This document shows, one piece after another, positions 25,729 through 32,120 of a DNA stretch of 40,321 nucleotides. The stretch lies in the IMG/VR virus record IMGVR_UViG_3300020000_000035, positions 1 to 40,321 of that record, one strand, 5' to 3'. The position numbers and the translations under genes were made by a program. The notes below the pieces were generated by a model. The model had not been told where the DNA came from and searched no databases. It saw only the letters and a program-made list of their open reading frames with translations. Source of the stretch: a virus. Positions within the stretch are counted from its first letter, which is position 1, and each line of letters starts with the position of its first letter.

Positions 25729-25975
25729 TTTTCCTCCTAAGAGATGTTGTAAAATCTAACATCTCAGCTTTTGATTCTAGCTTTTTTTTAAGATAATCCA
25801 ATTCATCTTGCTGCTGATTGAACTTGAATTCAAATTCTTTCTTCAAAGCATCCAATCTTGCGAACATCCCTCGCCTTACATTGGTCAGCTCTTTTTTAAC
25901 TAAATTTAGCTCTTGTCTTGTGAGTGATTCTTCATCATTTGGCTCAAAAAGATCGAATTGTACTGCGTATGCCAT
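25703..25975 (-). CDS. Small coiled-coil protein
   Basis: A 90-residue protein with an N-terminal VQFDLFEPNDEES segment and a long charged coiled coil (RQELNLVKKELTNVRR to ELDYLKKKLESKAE). It could be a regulatory or scaffold-like accessory factor. The start at 25975 follows AGGTGTGAG. The plus gene at 26075 diverges from it across 99 bases. Confidence 0.65.
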   Translation of the reverse strand: MAYAVQFDLFEPNDEESLTRQELNLVKKELTNVRRGMFARLDALKKEFEFKFNQQQDELDYLKKKLESKAEMLDFTTSLRRKNASATNSC

Positions 25976-26020
25976 CTCACACCTATTTGGGCACTCTATT
26001 TTACTCCTAAGGAAAATTCA

Positions 26021-26049
26021 TTGATACTAAAATAATTTTTTGATTAGAT
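26021..26049 (+). promoter_or_regulatory. Possible sigma-70-type promoter
   Basis: TTGATA (26021-26026) and TTAGAT (26044-26049) are separated by 17 bases and lie 25 bases before the ATG of the small gene at 26075. The -35 fits the consensus well and the -10 poorly. The setting, between divergent genes, supports a promoter. Confidence 0.35.
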
Positions 26050-26074
26050 CGCAATATTACGTAACGAGGTAAAA

Positions 26075-26239
26075 ATGAAAGAAACTCCCAAGCAAAAAGA
26101 TAAGATCAAAAAGGTTATGCATGAGGCCAAAGAAGGCAAATTGCATAGTGGTTCTAAGAAAGGACCAGTAGTAACCAATCCTAAACAGAAAATAGCGATC
26201 GCCATGAGCGAGGCGGGGATTTCCCGTAAGAAGAAATGA
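26075..26239 (+). CDS. DUF6496-like small phage protein
   Basis: A 54-residue basic protein with a GAGG site before ATG 26075. The sequence HEAKEGKLHSGSKKGP followed by a KQKIAIAMSEAGIS block matches the conserved core of the DUF6496 family, small proteins found often in phages and of unknown role. It overlaps the lipoprotein gene by 4 bases (ATGA). The family is recalled from memory, but the match over most of its length is good. Confidence 0.7.
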   Translation: MKETPKQKDKIKKVMHEAKEGKLHSGSKKGPVVTNPKQKIAIAMSEAGISRKKK

Positions 26240-26415
26240 GGAAAGCAACCATTAGTTTTTTCCTAATGATTGGCATTCCTTTCTTCCTGGTTTTATTAGT
26301 TTATGGATGTACGTTGAATATCGTGCAAACCGATACGCACGGTCACGCGTCCGATGTTTCTGACGTAACATCCTCTGACTCGGCAGATTTAGAACCTAAG
26401 CTAGATTTGCCTTAA
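26236..26415 (+). CDS. Small predicted lipoprotein
   Basis: A 59-residue protein starting ATG 26236, overlapping the preceding stop. It has a signal peptide: a basic start (MRK), a hydrophobic core (FFLMIGIPFFLVLLVY) and a lipobox-like VYGC with Cys at residue 25. The mature part is short and polar with THGHASD and DSADLEPKL. Lipid attachment would place it in the host envelope. It might be an outer-membrane spanin-like or a surface-altering protein. No endolysin is next to it. A terminator follows directly. Confidence 0.65.
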   Translation: MRKATISFFLMIGIPFFLVLLVYGCTLNIVQTDTHGHASDVSDVTSSDSADLEPKLDLP

Positions 26416-26419
26416 GGAT

Positions 26420-26452
26420 TCCCCCTAGCTGATTCTAGGGGGATATCTTTTT
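26420..26452 (+). terminator. Rho-independent terminator closing the late region
   Basis: CCCCCTAG (26421-26428) and CTAGGGGG (26435-26442) form a perfect 8-bp GC-rich stem with a 6-base loop and an extra T-A pair. ATATC and a five-T run follow. It lies at the end of the plus-strand late genes, where minus-strand recombination genes converge. Confidence 0.85.
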
Positions 26453-26621
26453 AGATAGTCAGCTTCTTTATAAGTTGCTCGACTTCACTCAAAACATTTG
26501 TAATGACTTCGTCTTTCTTGGTTCCCTTGTATAGACTCAATGAGACGAATATTCGGTTCAGGGATGACACTCCCTGACCGAGTTTAAATCCAATGGAAAT
26601 AGCATCATATTCTTGATTCAT
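26451..26621 (-). CDS. Small protein downstream of ERF
   Basis: A 56-residue protein, last gene of the minus recombination unit. Its ATG at 26621 overlaps the ERF stop (ATGA), so it is translationally coupled. It is mostly helical (DEVITNVLSEVEQLIKKL). No family recognised; it may assist recombination or regulation. Confidence 0.65.
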   Translation of the reverse strand: MNQEYDAISIGFKLGQGVSSLNRIFVSLSLYKGTKKDEVITNVLSEVEQLIKKLTI

Positions 26622-27250
26622 GCTTTCACCTGCTTATCTTTCCATTTGCTGAAATCTGTCCAAAAAGTCTTATGACTTTCATAGATTTTAAGTGTTTCTT
26701 CAGCAGATTTCTTCCAGTGATTGGAATATTTATTCAGGTAGTCAATAATCAGATCTTCATCAGAAGGATCAAAAGAAAGAGCGTATTTATGGAACATATC
26801 ACGCATCTTCTTAGGATCTTCAGGTTCTACCTTTTTATCCTTATTTAAGGTCTTTTTATTGTCACAGGCTCTTTCCCCATCATCATCATCTTGAATGACT
26901 CCTAGGATCGCGCAAAGCGAATAACGACGCATGTAAGTGATAGCTGATCCATATCCTTGGGGATCATTCTTCACAGGATTTAAAGGAGCAATAGACTTAA
27001 ACCACTGACCAGAGCTATGAACCAAGGTAGTGACTAAGACATTCTTACTCTCAATAATGTCCATCTGTTGAACAACAGCAAGATTATTCTCGGTTAAGAG
27101 ATCTTTGCATGTTGCCCATACCGTAGCTAAATCCGCATACTTACTCTTGAAGAATGGATTAGCGCTATCTTTAGCTGCAAAATCTAGTTTTGATTGCAGT
27201 TTTATTAAGGCCAAAGTGATATCGATAATGTTTTCTGATTGCATTTGCAT
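26618..27250 (-). CDS. erf: ERF-family single-strand annealing protein
   Basis: A 210-residue recombinase. The ERF signature is clear: NPFFKSKYADLATVW near residue 31, GQWFKS near 81, then KNDPQGYGSAITYMRRYSL and the acidic QDDDDGERA. These proteins bind ssDNA and anneal complementary strands in RecA-independent recombination, and often help circularise phage DNA or process concatemers. The partner nuclease lies upstream on the same strand. The start at 27250 has AAGGGG eight bases upstream. The C-terminal half is a Lys/Glu-rich helical domain. Confidence 0.92.
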   Translation of the reverse strand: MQMQSENIIDITLALIKLQSKLDFAAKDSANPFFKSKYADLATVWATCKDLLTENNLAVVQQMDIIESKNVLVTTLVHSSGQWFKSIAPLNPVKNDPQGYGSAITYMRRYSLCAILGVIQDDDDGERACDNKKTLNKDKKVEPEDPKKMRDMFHKYALSFDPSDEDLIIDYLNKYSNHWKKSAEETLKIYESHKTFWTDFSKWKDKQVKA

Positions 27251-27253
27251 AGT

Positions 27254-27319
27254 TTAGCCCCTTCTTCTTGCGTGAATAATGCTCAATTTGCATAATCCGA
27301 ATTGTGTAAATTTTTTCAT
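27254..27319 (-). CDS. 21-residue leader peptide frame before ERF
   Basis: An ATG at 27319 is preceded by GGGAG five bases upstream and opens a 21-codon frame that ends 3 bases before the ERF start, within its ribosome binding site. It could be a leader peptide that couples or attenuates ERF translation, or a microprotein. The product is basic (HARRRG end). Confidence 0.4.
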   Translation of the reverse strand: MKKFTQFGLCKLSIIHARRRG

Positions 27320-27350
27320 TTCATCTCCCTTTATTTGGTTAAATAATACT

Positions 27351-27378
27351 CCTCTCAGTTCCTGCTGAGAGGTTTTTT
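27351..27378 (+). terminator. Plus-strand terminator inside the minus recombination unit
   Basis: CCTCTCAG (27351-27358) and CTGAGAGG (27365-27372) form a perfect 8-bp stem with a 6-base loop, and six T follow on the plus strand. The genes on both sides are on the minus strand, where no T run follows the hairpin. It would stop plus-strand read-through or an antisense transcript. Confidence 0.8.
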
Positions 27379-27946
27379 ACAAATAGTCCAGGTCAGAGTG
27401 TTCTTCTTCTTTGTCTTTGAAGAAGTATCTGTGGGCCTCAAGGATTTTAAAGTATAATCCTGTATGCTCCAAGTAAATGTGTTCTTTGGGTTTTTTACCC
27501 GTTTTTTCGAGTCTGACAAATTCCGTCCTCACTATATTATATCCTGCTTTGACACAGAGATATTTGTAGGCTTCGGCTTGTAAACGCCATGTTTTGCTCT
27601 CTTTGGCAGGTGTTTTATAATCCACTAGTACCAAGCCCTCTTCGACTACATAGATATCGTCTGGCTTACCTGTAATCATGTGATCATCGCAGTACAATCG
27701 TGGTGGAAGTGGTAAGAATTGCTTACCAGTTGCCCATATGTCATAGGAATTCATATATCCCTCTATGTGCTCGGGATAGTCTCCTATTCCAATACCCATA
27801 CGAATTGCTTCGATAGTCTTGTGTACCAATGTCCCTCTGTCTGCTGCATTAGCTAAAACTTCGGGATCTATTTTTGATAGTCCTGAGAAAATTGAGAGGA
27901 TTTCTGTCACTCTCAAGTATCCTGGTTTAATAAAATCTTCGTTCAT
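27377..27946 (-). CDS. PD-(D/E)XK nuclease (recombination exonuclease)
   Basis: A protein of about 189 residues with the PD-(D/E)XK core: a GKPDDIYVVEEG motif, the DYKT catalytic motif and the QAEAY helix. An N-terminal helix with ADRGTLVHKTIEA supplies the usual His. This family includes phage recombination exonucleases and Cas4/RecB-like nucleases. Placed with ERF on one transcript, it likely resects DNA ends to give the single strand ERF anneals. I prefer ATG 27946, right after the upstream stop with GTGAG nearby. An in-frame ATG at 27970 would add 8 residues. Confidence 0.85.
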   Translation of the reverse strand: MNEDFIKPGYLRVTEILSIFSGLSKIDPEVLANAADRGTLVHKTIEAIRMGIGIGDYPEHIEGYMNSYDIWATGKQFLPLPPRLYCDDHMITGKPDDIYVVEEGLVLVDYKTPAKESKTWRLQAEAYKYLCVKAGYNIVRTEFVRLEKTGKKPKEHIYLEHTGLYFKILEAHRYFFKDKEEEHSDLDYL

Positions 27947-27947
27947 G

Positions 27948-28259
27948 TCACTCACGGTTATAGTATTCATTCAGGCATGAGTCTTCGTATTTTTCATCGA
28001 GCAAAATCTTTTCCATTGCATTCTCGTCTTCTCTTAAAGCAGCAATGTGCTTTTCACTTAAAAAGAGTTGGTCTACAATCTTCACCGCTTCAGGTAACTC
28101 TTCGGCAAATCCGAAAGCGATTGTTACAGCAATCTCTTCGGCATAGTTTGGTTGGACTAGGATATGGAATCGTTTTATGGCATCGGTTCTATACCTATCC
28201 AACTCCTCTGTGACGAAGTATCGCCAGTCATCAAAAGGCTCTTCTAACATAAAACTCAT
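27948..28259 (-). CDS. Acidic hypothetical protein, first gene of recombination unit
   Basis: A 103-residue, strongly acidic helical protein (EELPEAVKIVDQLFLSEKHI) with AGGAG seven bases before its start at 28259. It leads the minus operon that carries the nuclease and ERF. It may be an inhibitor or a nuclease partner protein; no family was recognised. Divergent to the Cro-like regulator, it is probably controlled from the shared intergenic region. Confidence 0.65.
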   Translation of the reverse strand: MSFMLEEPFDDWRYFVTEELDRYRTDAIKRFHILVQPNYAEEIAVTIAFGFAEELPEAVKIVDQLFLSEKHIAALREDENAMEKILLDEKYEDSCLNEYYNRE

Positions 28260-28282
28260 GGTGGACTCCTATAGGTTTCAAC

Positions 28283-28311
28283 TTGACTTTCAGAAGCAAG
28301 CTTGTTATTCT
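28283..28311 (+). promoter_or_regulatory. Sigma-70-type promoter for the Cro-like gene
   Basis: TTGACT (28283-28288) and TATTCT (28306-28311) with a 17-base spacer, reading toward the HTH gene at 28377. Both hexamers match the consensus at five or four positions. The setting is a divergent regulatory region. Confidence 0.6.
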
Positions 28312-28322
28312 TATAGTGTCAG

Positions 28323-28340
28323 ATTAAACGATCGTTGAAT
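28323..28340. promoter_or_regulatory. Palindromic operator candidate
   Basis: ATT-A-AACGATCGTT-G-AAT: a perfect 10-bp palindrome extended to 18 bp with one mismatched pair. It lies just downstream of the rightward -10 (about +5 to +22) and on the upstream side of the leftward recombination operon. A site here could repress both directions, most simply by the HTH protein encoded next to it. Confidence 0.5.
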
Positions 28341-28376
28341 TTACATCAACATCTTTCAAATAATAACGGGGAATTT

Positions 28377-28637
28377 ATGAAATTAGACAAATATTTGGAT
28401 CAGAACGGATGGACACCAACCTTGTTCGCAAGGAAGTGTGGACTGTCTTACACAACAATTTTCAACGTAATCTATGAGATCAAGAACATCAGCTTGAATA
28501 CAGCTCTCACAATTGTCAAATCCACTGATGGAGAGGTCAGTTATGAGGATCTCGCTTTCATTCCCAAAAAAGAAGGTGTATGGCCAGCTATGAAGCATCG
28601 GAGAAAGAATAAAAACAGCAAAAAAGCAGATAGCTAG
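28377..28637 (+). CDS. Cro/CI-type HTH regulator
   Basis: An 86-residue protein with a helix-turn-helix of the lambda-repressor type: WTPTLFARKCGLSYTTIFNVI, followed by LNTALTIVKSTDGEVSYEDL. The C-terminal tail is basic. It lacks a dimerisation or cleavage domain, so it resembles Cro more than CI. GGGGAA precedes ATG 28377. With the divergent recombination operon and palindromic operator, it forms an early control switch. Without an integrase, lysogeny is uncertain. A minus-strand reading frame overlaps it and is treated as doubtful. Confidence 0.75.
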   Translation: MKLDKYLDQNGWTPTLFARKCGLSYTTIFNVIYEIKNISLNTALTIVKSTDGEVSYEDLAFIPKKEGVWPAMKHRRKNKNSKKADS

Positions 28638-28820
28638 AAAGTAAAAAAAAATGATCACAACCGCTCTTAAGTACGGATCTGATTTCATGTCATTTAGCAA
28701 ATCTTTGAGTATTTCCTTCATAATTTTGACCTTATCCATGTTAAGGAATAAATTCAAAAGATTTTTTCAAGCTTTTCTGAAATGGAATCGTGTGTTAGAA
28801 CAGAGCTTTTCGAAAGAAAA

Positions 28821-28855
28821 TAAAAAGGGCCCATATTAAGAAGAATATGAGCCCT
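28821..28855 (-). terminator. Minus-strand terminator-like hairpin
   Basis: AGGGC and CATATT (28826-28837) pair with AATATG and GCCCT (28844-28855) around one C/A mismatch and a six-base loop. On the minus strand a run of five U and more U-rich sequence follow. It would end a leftward transcript that started to the right. Confidence 0.55.
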
Positions 28856-28941
28856 AAAATGAGATAGAAATGAACAATCGGATCTTATGTCAAACTCCCT
28901 TGCATGTCAAATGAGTATACAAAAAGAGATGAGACTTCATT

Positions 28942-28978
28942 AAAAAAAAATAGCTAGTGAGTCCTAACTCTCACTAGC
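28942..28978 (-). terminator. Strong minus-strand terminator
   Basis: GCTAGTGAG (28953-28961) pairs perfectly with CTCACTAGC (28970-28978). Nine A at 28942-28950 on the plus strand give nine U after the hairpin on the minus strand. No minus-strand protein gene lies directly upstream of it, which suggests a non-coding leftward transcript. Confidence 0.75.
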
Positions 28979-29070
28979 ATTGGGAAATACACAGGACTAC
29001 TTGGTTTAGACCAAACAAAAAACATCTCCTCGATGTTGCGGTCTAATCATAAGTTCTATGTGTATTTTCC
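28942..29070 (-). ncRNA. Candidate minus-strand small RNA before replication gene
   Basis: In the minus direction a long nested hairpin (29070 to 28983) is followed 4 bases later by a perfect terminator with nine U. In the large hairpin, GGAAA and TACACA (28983-28993) pair with TGTGTA and TTTCC (29059-29070). TTAGACC (29006-29012) pairs with GGTCTAA (29040-29046). AACATC and GATGTT make the tip. This hairpin-then-terminator layout is typical of small RNAs. It would be antisense to the leader of the replication gene at 29104, as in copy-control RNAs. I found no clear promoter. Confidence 0.45.
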
Positions 29071-29103
29071 TGCAAACAAATTAGGAAAACCACAAGGAAA
29101 CCT

Positions 29104-29997
29104 ATGTCTTTTGAAAAGAAAAATCAAGACGAAATAACAATTCAACGTTGCCCTCATGATGGTGAAAATCCCTATGCTCAAATCAGCAGAGATCTAATCA
29201 GAGATACTTCAATTTCTCCTGAATGTAGATGGATGATTATCTACCTTCTTTCTATGAAAGATGGGTGGAATATAAATATTCAACAAATTATCAATCACTT
29301 AAATGGATTTGCTGGGCGCGATAAAGTCTATGCAATCATAAATGAAGCGATTGAATCTGGGTATATGCAAAGAATAGTGACTAAGAAAGGAAACCTCAAA
29401 CAGGAAACGAGTTACGTAATTTCAGAAACTCCTAAATTCAAAAAAATTCTCCGACATCCTGATTTTCAGTATCCCGAATCTCGGGATCCCGAAAACACGC
29501 ACATTAAGAACAAACATATTCCTAAGAAAGAACATATAGAAAAGAAACAACAACAAGCGCCTAAAGGCGCCGCTGTCGTTCTTTTTGAATTTATAAAAGA
29601 GATTGGGCTTACAGAAAAAGAACAGAAAACCCTTATGAAATATCCTGAAGAAGAGGTTAAATCGGCTGTTTATTTTGCTACTCATCCAACTACCAATATC
29701 AAGACGACTCTTATAAAGACTATCATGTGGGCATTGAAAGAAAAGCCTGAAGTTCCTCAACCAATAGATGAAGAAGCAAACTTTAAACTAGCATGTTATG
29801 TAGAAGACCATTACTCATCAGAGACTTGGAAATTGGAAGCTCTTTCATCAAAAGTAACGTTAATTTCAAAAAATCCTAACTATACAAAAGTGCATGAAAT
29901 CAACTACAACGAGCAAAATTTTGAAATCAAATTGAAAAATGTTCTTAAGGAATGCAGATTCGTTAAAAACTCTGGAAGGAGTAAAGCAAATGCGTAG
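29104..29997 (+). CDS. Winged-helix replication protein (predicted)
   Basis: A 297-residue protein. Residues 20-105 form a helix-turn-helix/winged-helix domain of a type I recall from phage and plasmid replication proteins of environmental Chlamydiae: YAQISRDLIRDTSISPECRW, LSMKDGWNINIQQI and GRDKVYAIINEAIESGYM. A basic linker (KNKHIPKKEHIEKKQQQ) follows, then a helical C-terminal domain. By position at the head of the early region, next to structured DNA and recombination genes, it probably binds the origin and loads the host replisome. No primase or helicase motif is present. GGAAA precedes ATG 29104. The Chlamydiae link is from memory. Confidence 0.65.
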   Translation: MSFEKKNQDEITIQRCPHDGENPYAQISRDLIRDTSISPECRWMIIYLLSMKDGWNINIQQIINHLNGFAGRDKVYAIINEAIESGYMQRIVTKKGNLKQETSYVISETPKFKKILRHPDFQYPESRDPENTHIKNKHIPKKEHIEKKQQQAPKGAAVVLFEFIKEIGLTEKEQKTLMKYPEEEVKSAVYFATHPTTNIKTTLIKTIMWALKEKPEVPQPIDEEANFKLACYVEDHYSSETWKLEALSSKVTLISKNPNYTKVHEINYNEQNFEIKLKNVLKECRFVKNSGRSKANA

Positions 29998-30142
29998 AAA
30001 TCCCAACAGATCCCCCTTTGAAACCCATAAAATAAGAATGGCAGTACAAAGAGCCATTATGAAGAAAGTTAGACGAAATCGCCTTAAAACGGCCTTATTG
30101 AAGGATAGAGCATGTTACTTATCTCATTCAACGCTCCAATAG
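29990..30142 (+). CDS. Small very basic protein
   Basis: A 50-residue protein with a strong GGAAGGAG site before ATG 29990. It overlaps the end of the replication gene by 8 bases and the start of the RusA-like gene by 31. It is rich in Arg and Lys (RRNPNRSPFETHKIRMAVQR) and probably binds nucleic acid. Unknown family. A longer in-frame start at 29939 would sit inside the preceding gene without a binding site. Confidence 0.6.
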   Translation: MRRNPNRSPFETHKIRMAVQRAIMKKVRRNRLKTALLKDRACYLSHSTLQ

Positions 30143-30480
30143 CAGTAGTCAGCGAAGCCAATTGCTCAGAGCATCGTATGGTCTCTTACAAAAGACACAA
30201 GAAACAGAAGAAAAACGTGGGCTTTTACATGAGTCAGTTGTCTCTTTACAGGGATATGCCTTTAATTATAAAGTTGATCCGAATTTCTCCAAGGAAATTG
30301 GATGCTGATGATAATTTACCTATGGCGTTTAAGTGGGTAAAGGATGCCATTGCAGACATTCTAATTCCTGGTAAACAGGCAGGAAGAGCCGACGATTCTG
30401 CATTGTTTAAATGGGAATATGACCAGGAGAAAGGTGAAGTGAAAGAGAATTCAATTAGAGTAGAGATCTATGAGAGATAA
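30112..30480 (+). CDS. rusA: RusA-like Holliday junction resolvase
   Basis: A 122-residue protein with the RusA core: KLDADDNLPMAFKWVKDAIA, then GRADDSALFKWEY and a closing beta strand VRVEI-like. The Asp cluster (LDADDN and ADD) matches the metal-binding residues of RusA. The enzyme resolves branched DNA left by recombination and replication, which suits a phage with ERF and an exonuclease. AAGGA precedes ATG 30112. The N-terminal 40 residues are basic. Length is normal for the family. Confidence 0.75.
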   Translation: MLLISFNAPIAVVSEANCSEHRMVSYKRHKKQKKNVGFYMSQLSLYRDMPLIIKLIRISPRKLDADDNLPMAFKWVKDAIADILIPGKQAGRADDSALFKWEYDQEKGEVKENSIRVEIYER

Positions 30481-30484
30481 AAGA

Positions 30485-30512
30485 GTGCCAACGAATTGGC
30501 ACCCAGTTTTTC
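30485..30512 (+). terminator. Rho-independent terminator after RusA-like gene
   Basis: GTGCCAA (30485-30491) pairs perfectly with TTGGCAC (30496-30502) around a CGAA tetraloop, followed by CCAG and five T. It ends the replication-RusA transcript before the rtcB gene. A second weak hairpin (ACCTAAA with TTTAGGT) follows at about 30538-30562. Confidence 0.75.
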
Positions 30513-30575
30513 AACCTACATCCGATAGGAGACCTCAACCTAAATCATGTCTTTTTTTAGGTCAACAATTCTCAA

Positions 30576-30593
30576 ATGTAAAGCCGCTTTACA
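30576..30593. promoter_or_regulatory. Palindromic repeat, copy 3
   Basis: ATGTAAAGC-C-GCTTTACA, a perfect 8+1+8 dyad, sitting 10 bases before the rtcB start and touching its ribosome binding site. The last base differs from copies 1 and 2 (A in place of T). A regulator bound here would block transcription or early translation of rtcB. Confidence 0.7.
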
Positions 30594-30603
30594 AGGAATA
30601 AAA

Positions 30604-31761
30604 ATGCAATTTGTTGAAGGAATTCCAGTATGGGGAGAACCATTACCCGAAGCAGTAGAACAAATGAAAGAGGCTGCCAAATATGACGCATGTTACGTTG
30701 CCCTTATGGCCGATCATCACATCGGTTATTCTGTTCCTGTTGGAGGTGTTATTGCTTATGAAGGTCGAATCTGCGTCAATGGGGTTGGTTTTGATATTGC
30801 TTGCGGTAACAAGGCAGTTTTGCTTGATTGTGATTCTCAGGAAATTAAAGATAATATTTACAGGACTATGAATGAGGTCAACAAGCATATCTCTTTTGGT
30901 GTAGGAAGAAACAACAAGGAGACAGTAGAACATGAGCTATTTGATGATCCTGTATGGGATGATATTGATATTTTACGTTCCCTTAAGGATAAAGCGCGAT
31001 CGCAACTCGGTACTGTGGGCTCTGGAAACCATTACGTGGATATTTTTACTGATGAGTCCAATCGCATTTGGGTTGGGGTACATTTTGGTTCACGTGGCCT
31101 TGGCCATTCAATCTGTACACACTTCGTAAAACAAGCAGGGGGAAAAGATGGAGTCCATGCCGTTCCAGTCATTCTTAGTGAGTCTTCGGACCTCGGACAG
31201 CAATATCTTAGATGCATGGAACTCGCTGGTCGATATGCTTACTCTGGAAGAGATTGGGTGTGTGAACGAGTTGCAAGGATATTACGTGGAACCATACTTG
31301 ATGAAGTACATAACCACCATAACTTTGCTTGGAAAGAAACACATTTTGGTAAAGATCTCTGGGTTGTCAGAAAAGGAGCCACACCTGCCTTTCCTGGCCA
31401 AAGAGGCTTTGTTGGAGGCTCTATGGGGGATACCTCCGTTATCCTCGAAGGGATCGAATCTAAAGAGTCTTCAAGTGCTTTGTATTCCACTATCCACGGA
31501 GCAGGTAGAGCAATGGGAAGAGTCGCCGCAAAAGGAAAGAGAGGAAGGCCTGGACTTGTTAATAAAGGAGCTCATGACGAATGGATCAAGAATGTTGGAG
31601 TCGAAGTACGAGGAGGAGGTTTGGACGAATCCCCATATGCGTATAAAAGAATTGGCGACGTCCTTAGTGCTCATGCAAGCACAATTAAAATCCTCCACCA
31701 CCTCAAGCCAATCGGAGTCTGTATGGCCGACGAGCGAGAACATGATCCTTATAGGGACTAA
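30604..31761 (+). CDS. rtcB: RtcB family RNA ligase
   Basis: A 385-residue RNA ligase that joins 2',3'-cyclic-phosphate or 3'-phosphate ends to 5'-OH ends using GTP and Mn2+. All key motifs are visible: ADHHIGYSVPVGG near 36, GVGFDIACG (Asp64 and Cys67, metal ligands), GSGNHYVD near 139, VHFGSRGLGH with His160, NHHN around 239, RKGATPA near 257, GGSMGDTSVI near 271 and HGAGR with the GMP-linked His298. The enzyme looks intact. It may repair host tRNAs cut by anticodon nucleases used in phage defence. ATG 30604 has AAGGA seven bases upstream; an ATG at 30547 would run through the palindrome and lacks a binding site. Confidence 0.92.
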   Translation: MQFVEGIPVWGEPLPEAVEQMKEAAKYDACYVALMADHHIGYSVPVGGVIAYEGRICVNGVGFDIACGNKAVLLDCDSQEIKDNIYRTMNEVNKHISFGVGRNNKETVEHELFDDPVWDDIDILRSLKDKARSQLGTVGSGNHYVDIFTDESNRIWVGVHFGSRGLGHSICTHFVKQAGGKDGVHAVPVILSESSDLGQQYLRCMELAGRYAYSGRDWVCERVARILRGTILDEVHNHHNFAWKETHFGKDLWVVRKGATPAFPGQRGFVGGSMGDTSVILEGIESKESSSALYSTIHGAGRAMGRVAAKGKRGRPGLVNKGAHDEWIKNVGVEVRGGGLDESPYAYKRIGDVLSAHASTIKILHHLKPIGVCMADEREHDPYRD

Positions 31762-31763
31762 CG

Positions 31764-32120
31764 ATGAATGAGTGGTTCAAACCTAAAGACAAAAAGCCAG
31801 AACAAGGAAAAAAAATCCTTTGTATGCATCAAGGAGATTTTTATGTCGCACAACGATTTGGAGACCACTGGTTTTCTGTCCCTTTCTACGATTCTGAATT
31901 CTCTAGGCATTTTGAGCCTGATTTGTGGCAAGACATCAATTTTCCCAAAGGACTAACTGGAAAGATGAAAGTTTGTGTAAATGGCGGATTTTATGACATA
32001 GATTCTTTAGAAAAATTCCATCCTGATGTATATCATCAATTAAAGGAGGGTCAAAAGAACCTATTTGACCGAAAAGATCATGGTATGCAAATGGATAGCC
32101 TACAACCCACTATCGATTGA
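31764..32120 (+). CDS. DUF551-like small protein
   Basis: A 118-residue protein with EWFKPKDKKPEQGKKILCMH at the start and LWQDINFP later, the layout of DUF551 domains found often in phage early regions and of unknown function. It starts ATG 31764, two bases after the rtcB stop, so both share a transcript. The C-terminal 45 residues (from KMKVCVNGGFYDIDSL) are extra to the domain. Confidence 0.65.
   Translation: MNEWFKPKDKKPEQGKKILCMHQGDFYVAQRFGDHWFSVPFYDSEFSRHFEPDLWQDINFPKGLTGKMKVCVNGGFYDIDSLEKFHPDVYHQLKEGQKNLFDRKDHGMQMDSLQPTID

Larger units (their letters stand above)
28638..29103. other. 466-bp gap before replication gene, RNA-structure rich
   Basis: No convincing protein gene lies here. 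The stretch holds two minus-strand terminator-like hairpins (28821-28855 and 28942-28978), a long nested hairpin (28983-29070) and a direct repeat of ATGTCAAA at 28887-28894 and 28904-28911. A 62-codon plus frame (28651-28839) has no ribosome binding site. A hydrophobic minus frame (starting 28721) runs antisense into the HTH gene. The gap is unusual in an otherwise packed genome. Confidence 0.7.

Noticed and set aside
28383-28721. Minus-strand frame with a strong hydrophobic segment (YLRAVVIIFFYFLAICFF)
   Set aside because: It is antisense to the whole HTH gene, and its hydrophobic part is the complement of A-rich sequence. A short SD-like AAGG precedes ATG 28721, so a real membrane protein is possible but not supported enough.
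28651-28839. 62-codon plus frame after the HTH gene
   Set aside because: It has no ribosome binding site, biased low-complexity composition and overlap with the RNA-structure region.
30547-30603. Upstream ATG giving an extended RtcB start
   Set aside because: It would translate the palindromic repeat and has no ribosome binding site, while ATG 30604 has AAGGA at good spacing and fits the family start.
31148-31771. A 207-codon plus-strand frame inside rtcB
   Set aside because: It overlaps the intact RtcB frame, which has all catalytic motifs. It has no ribosome binding site and no protein-like composition.
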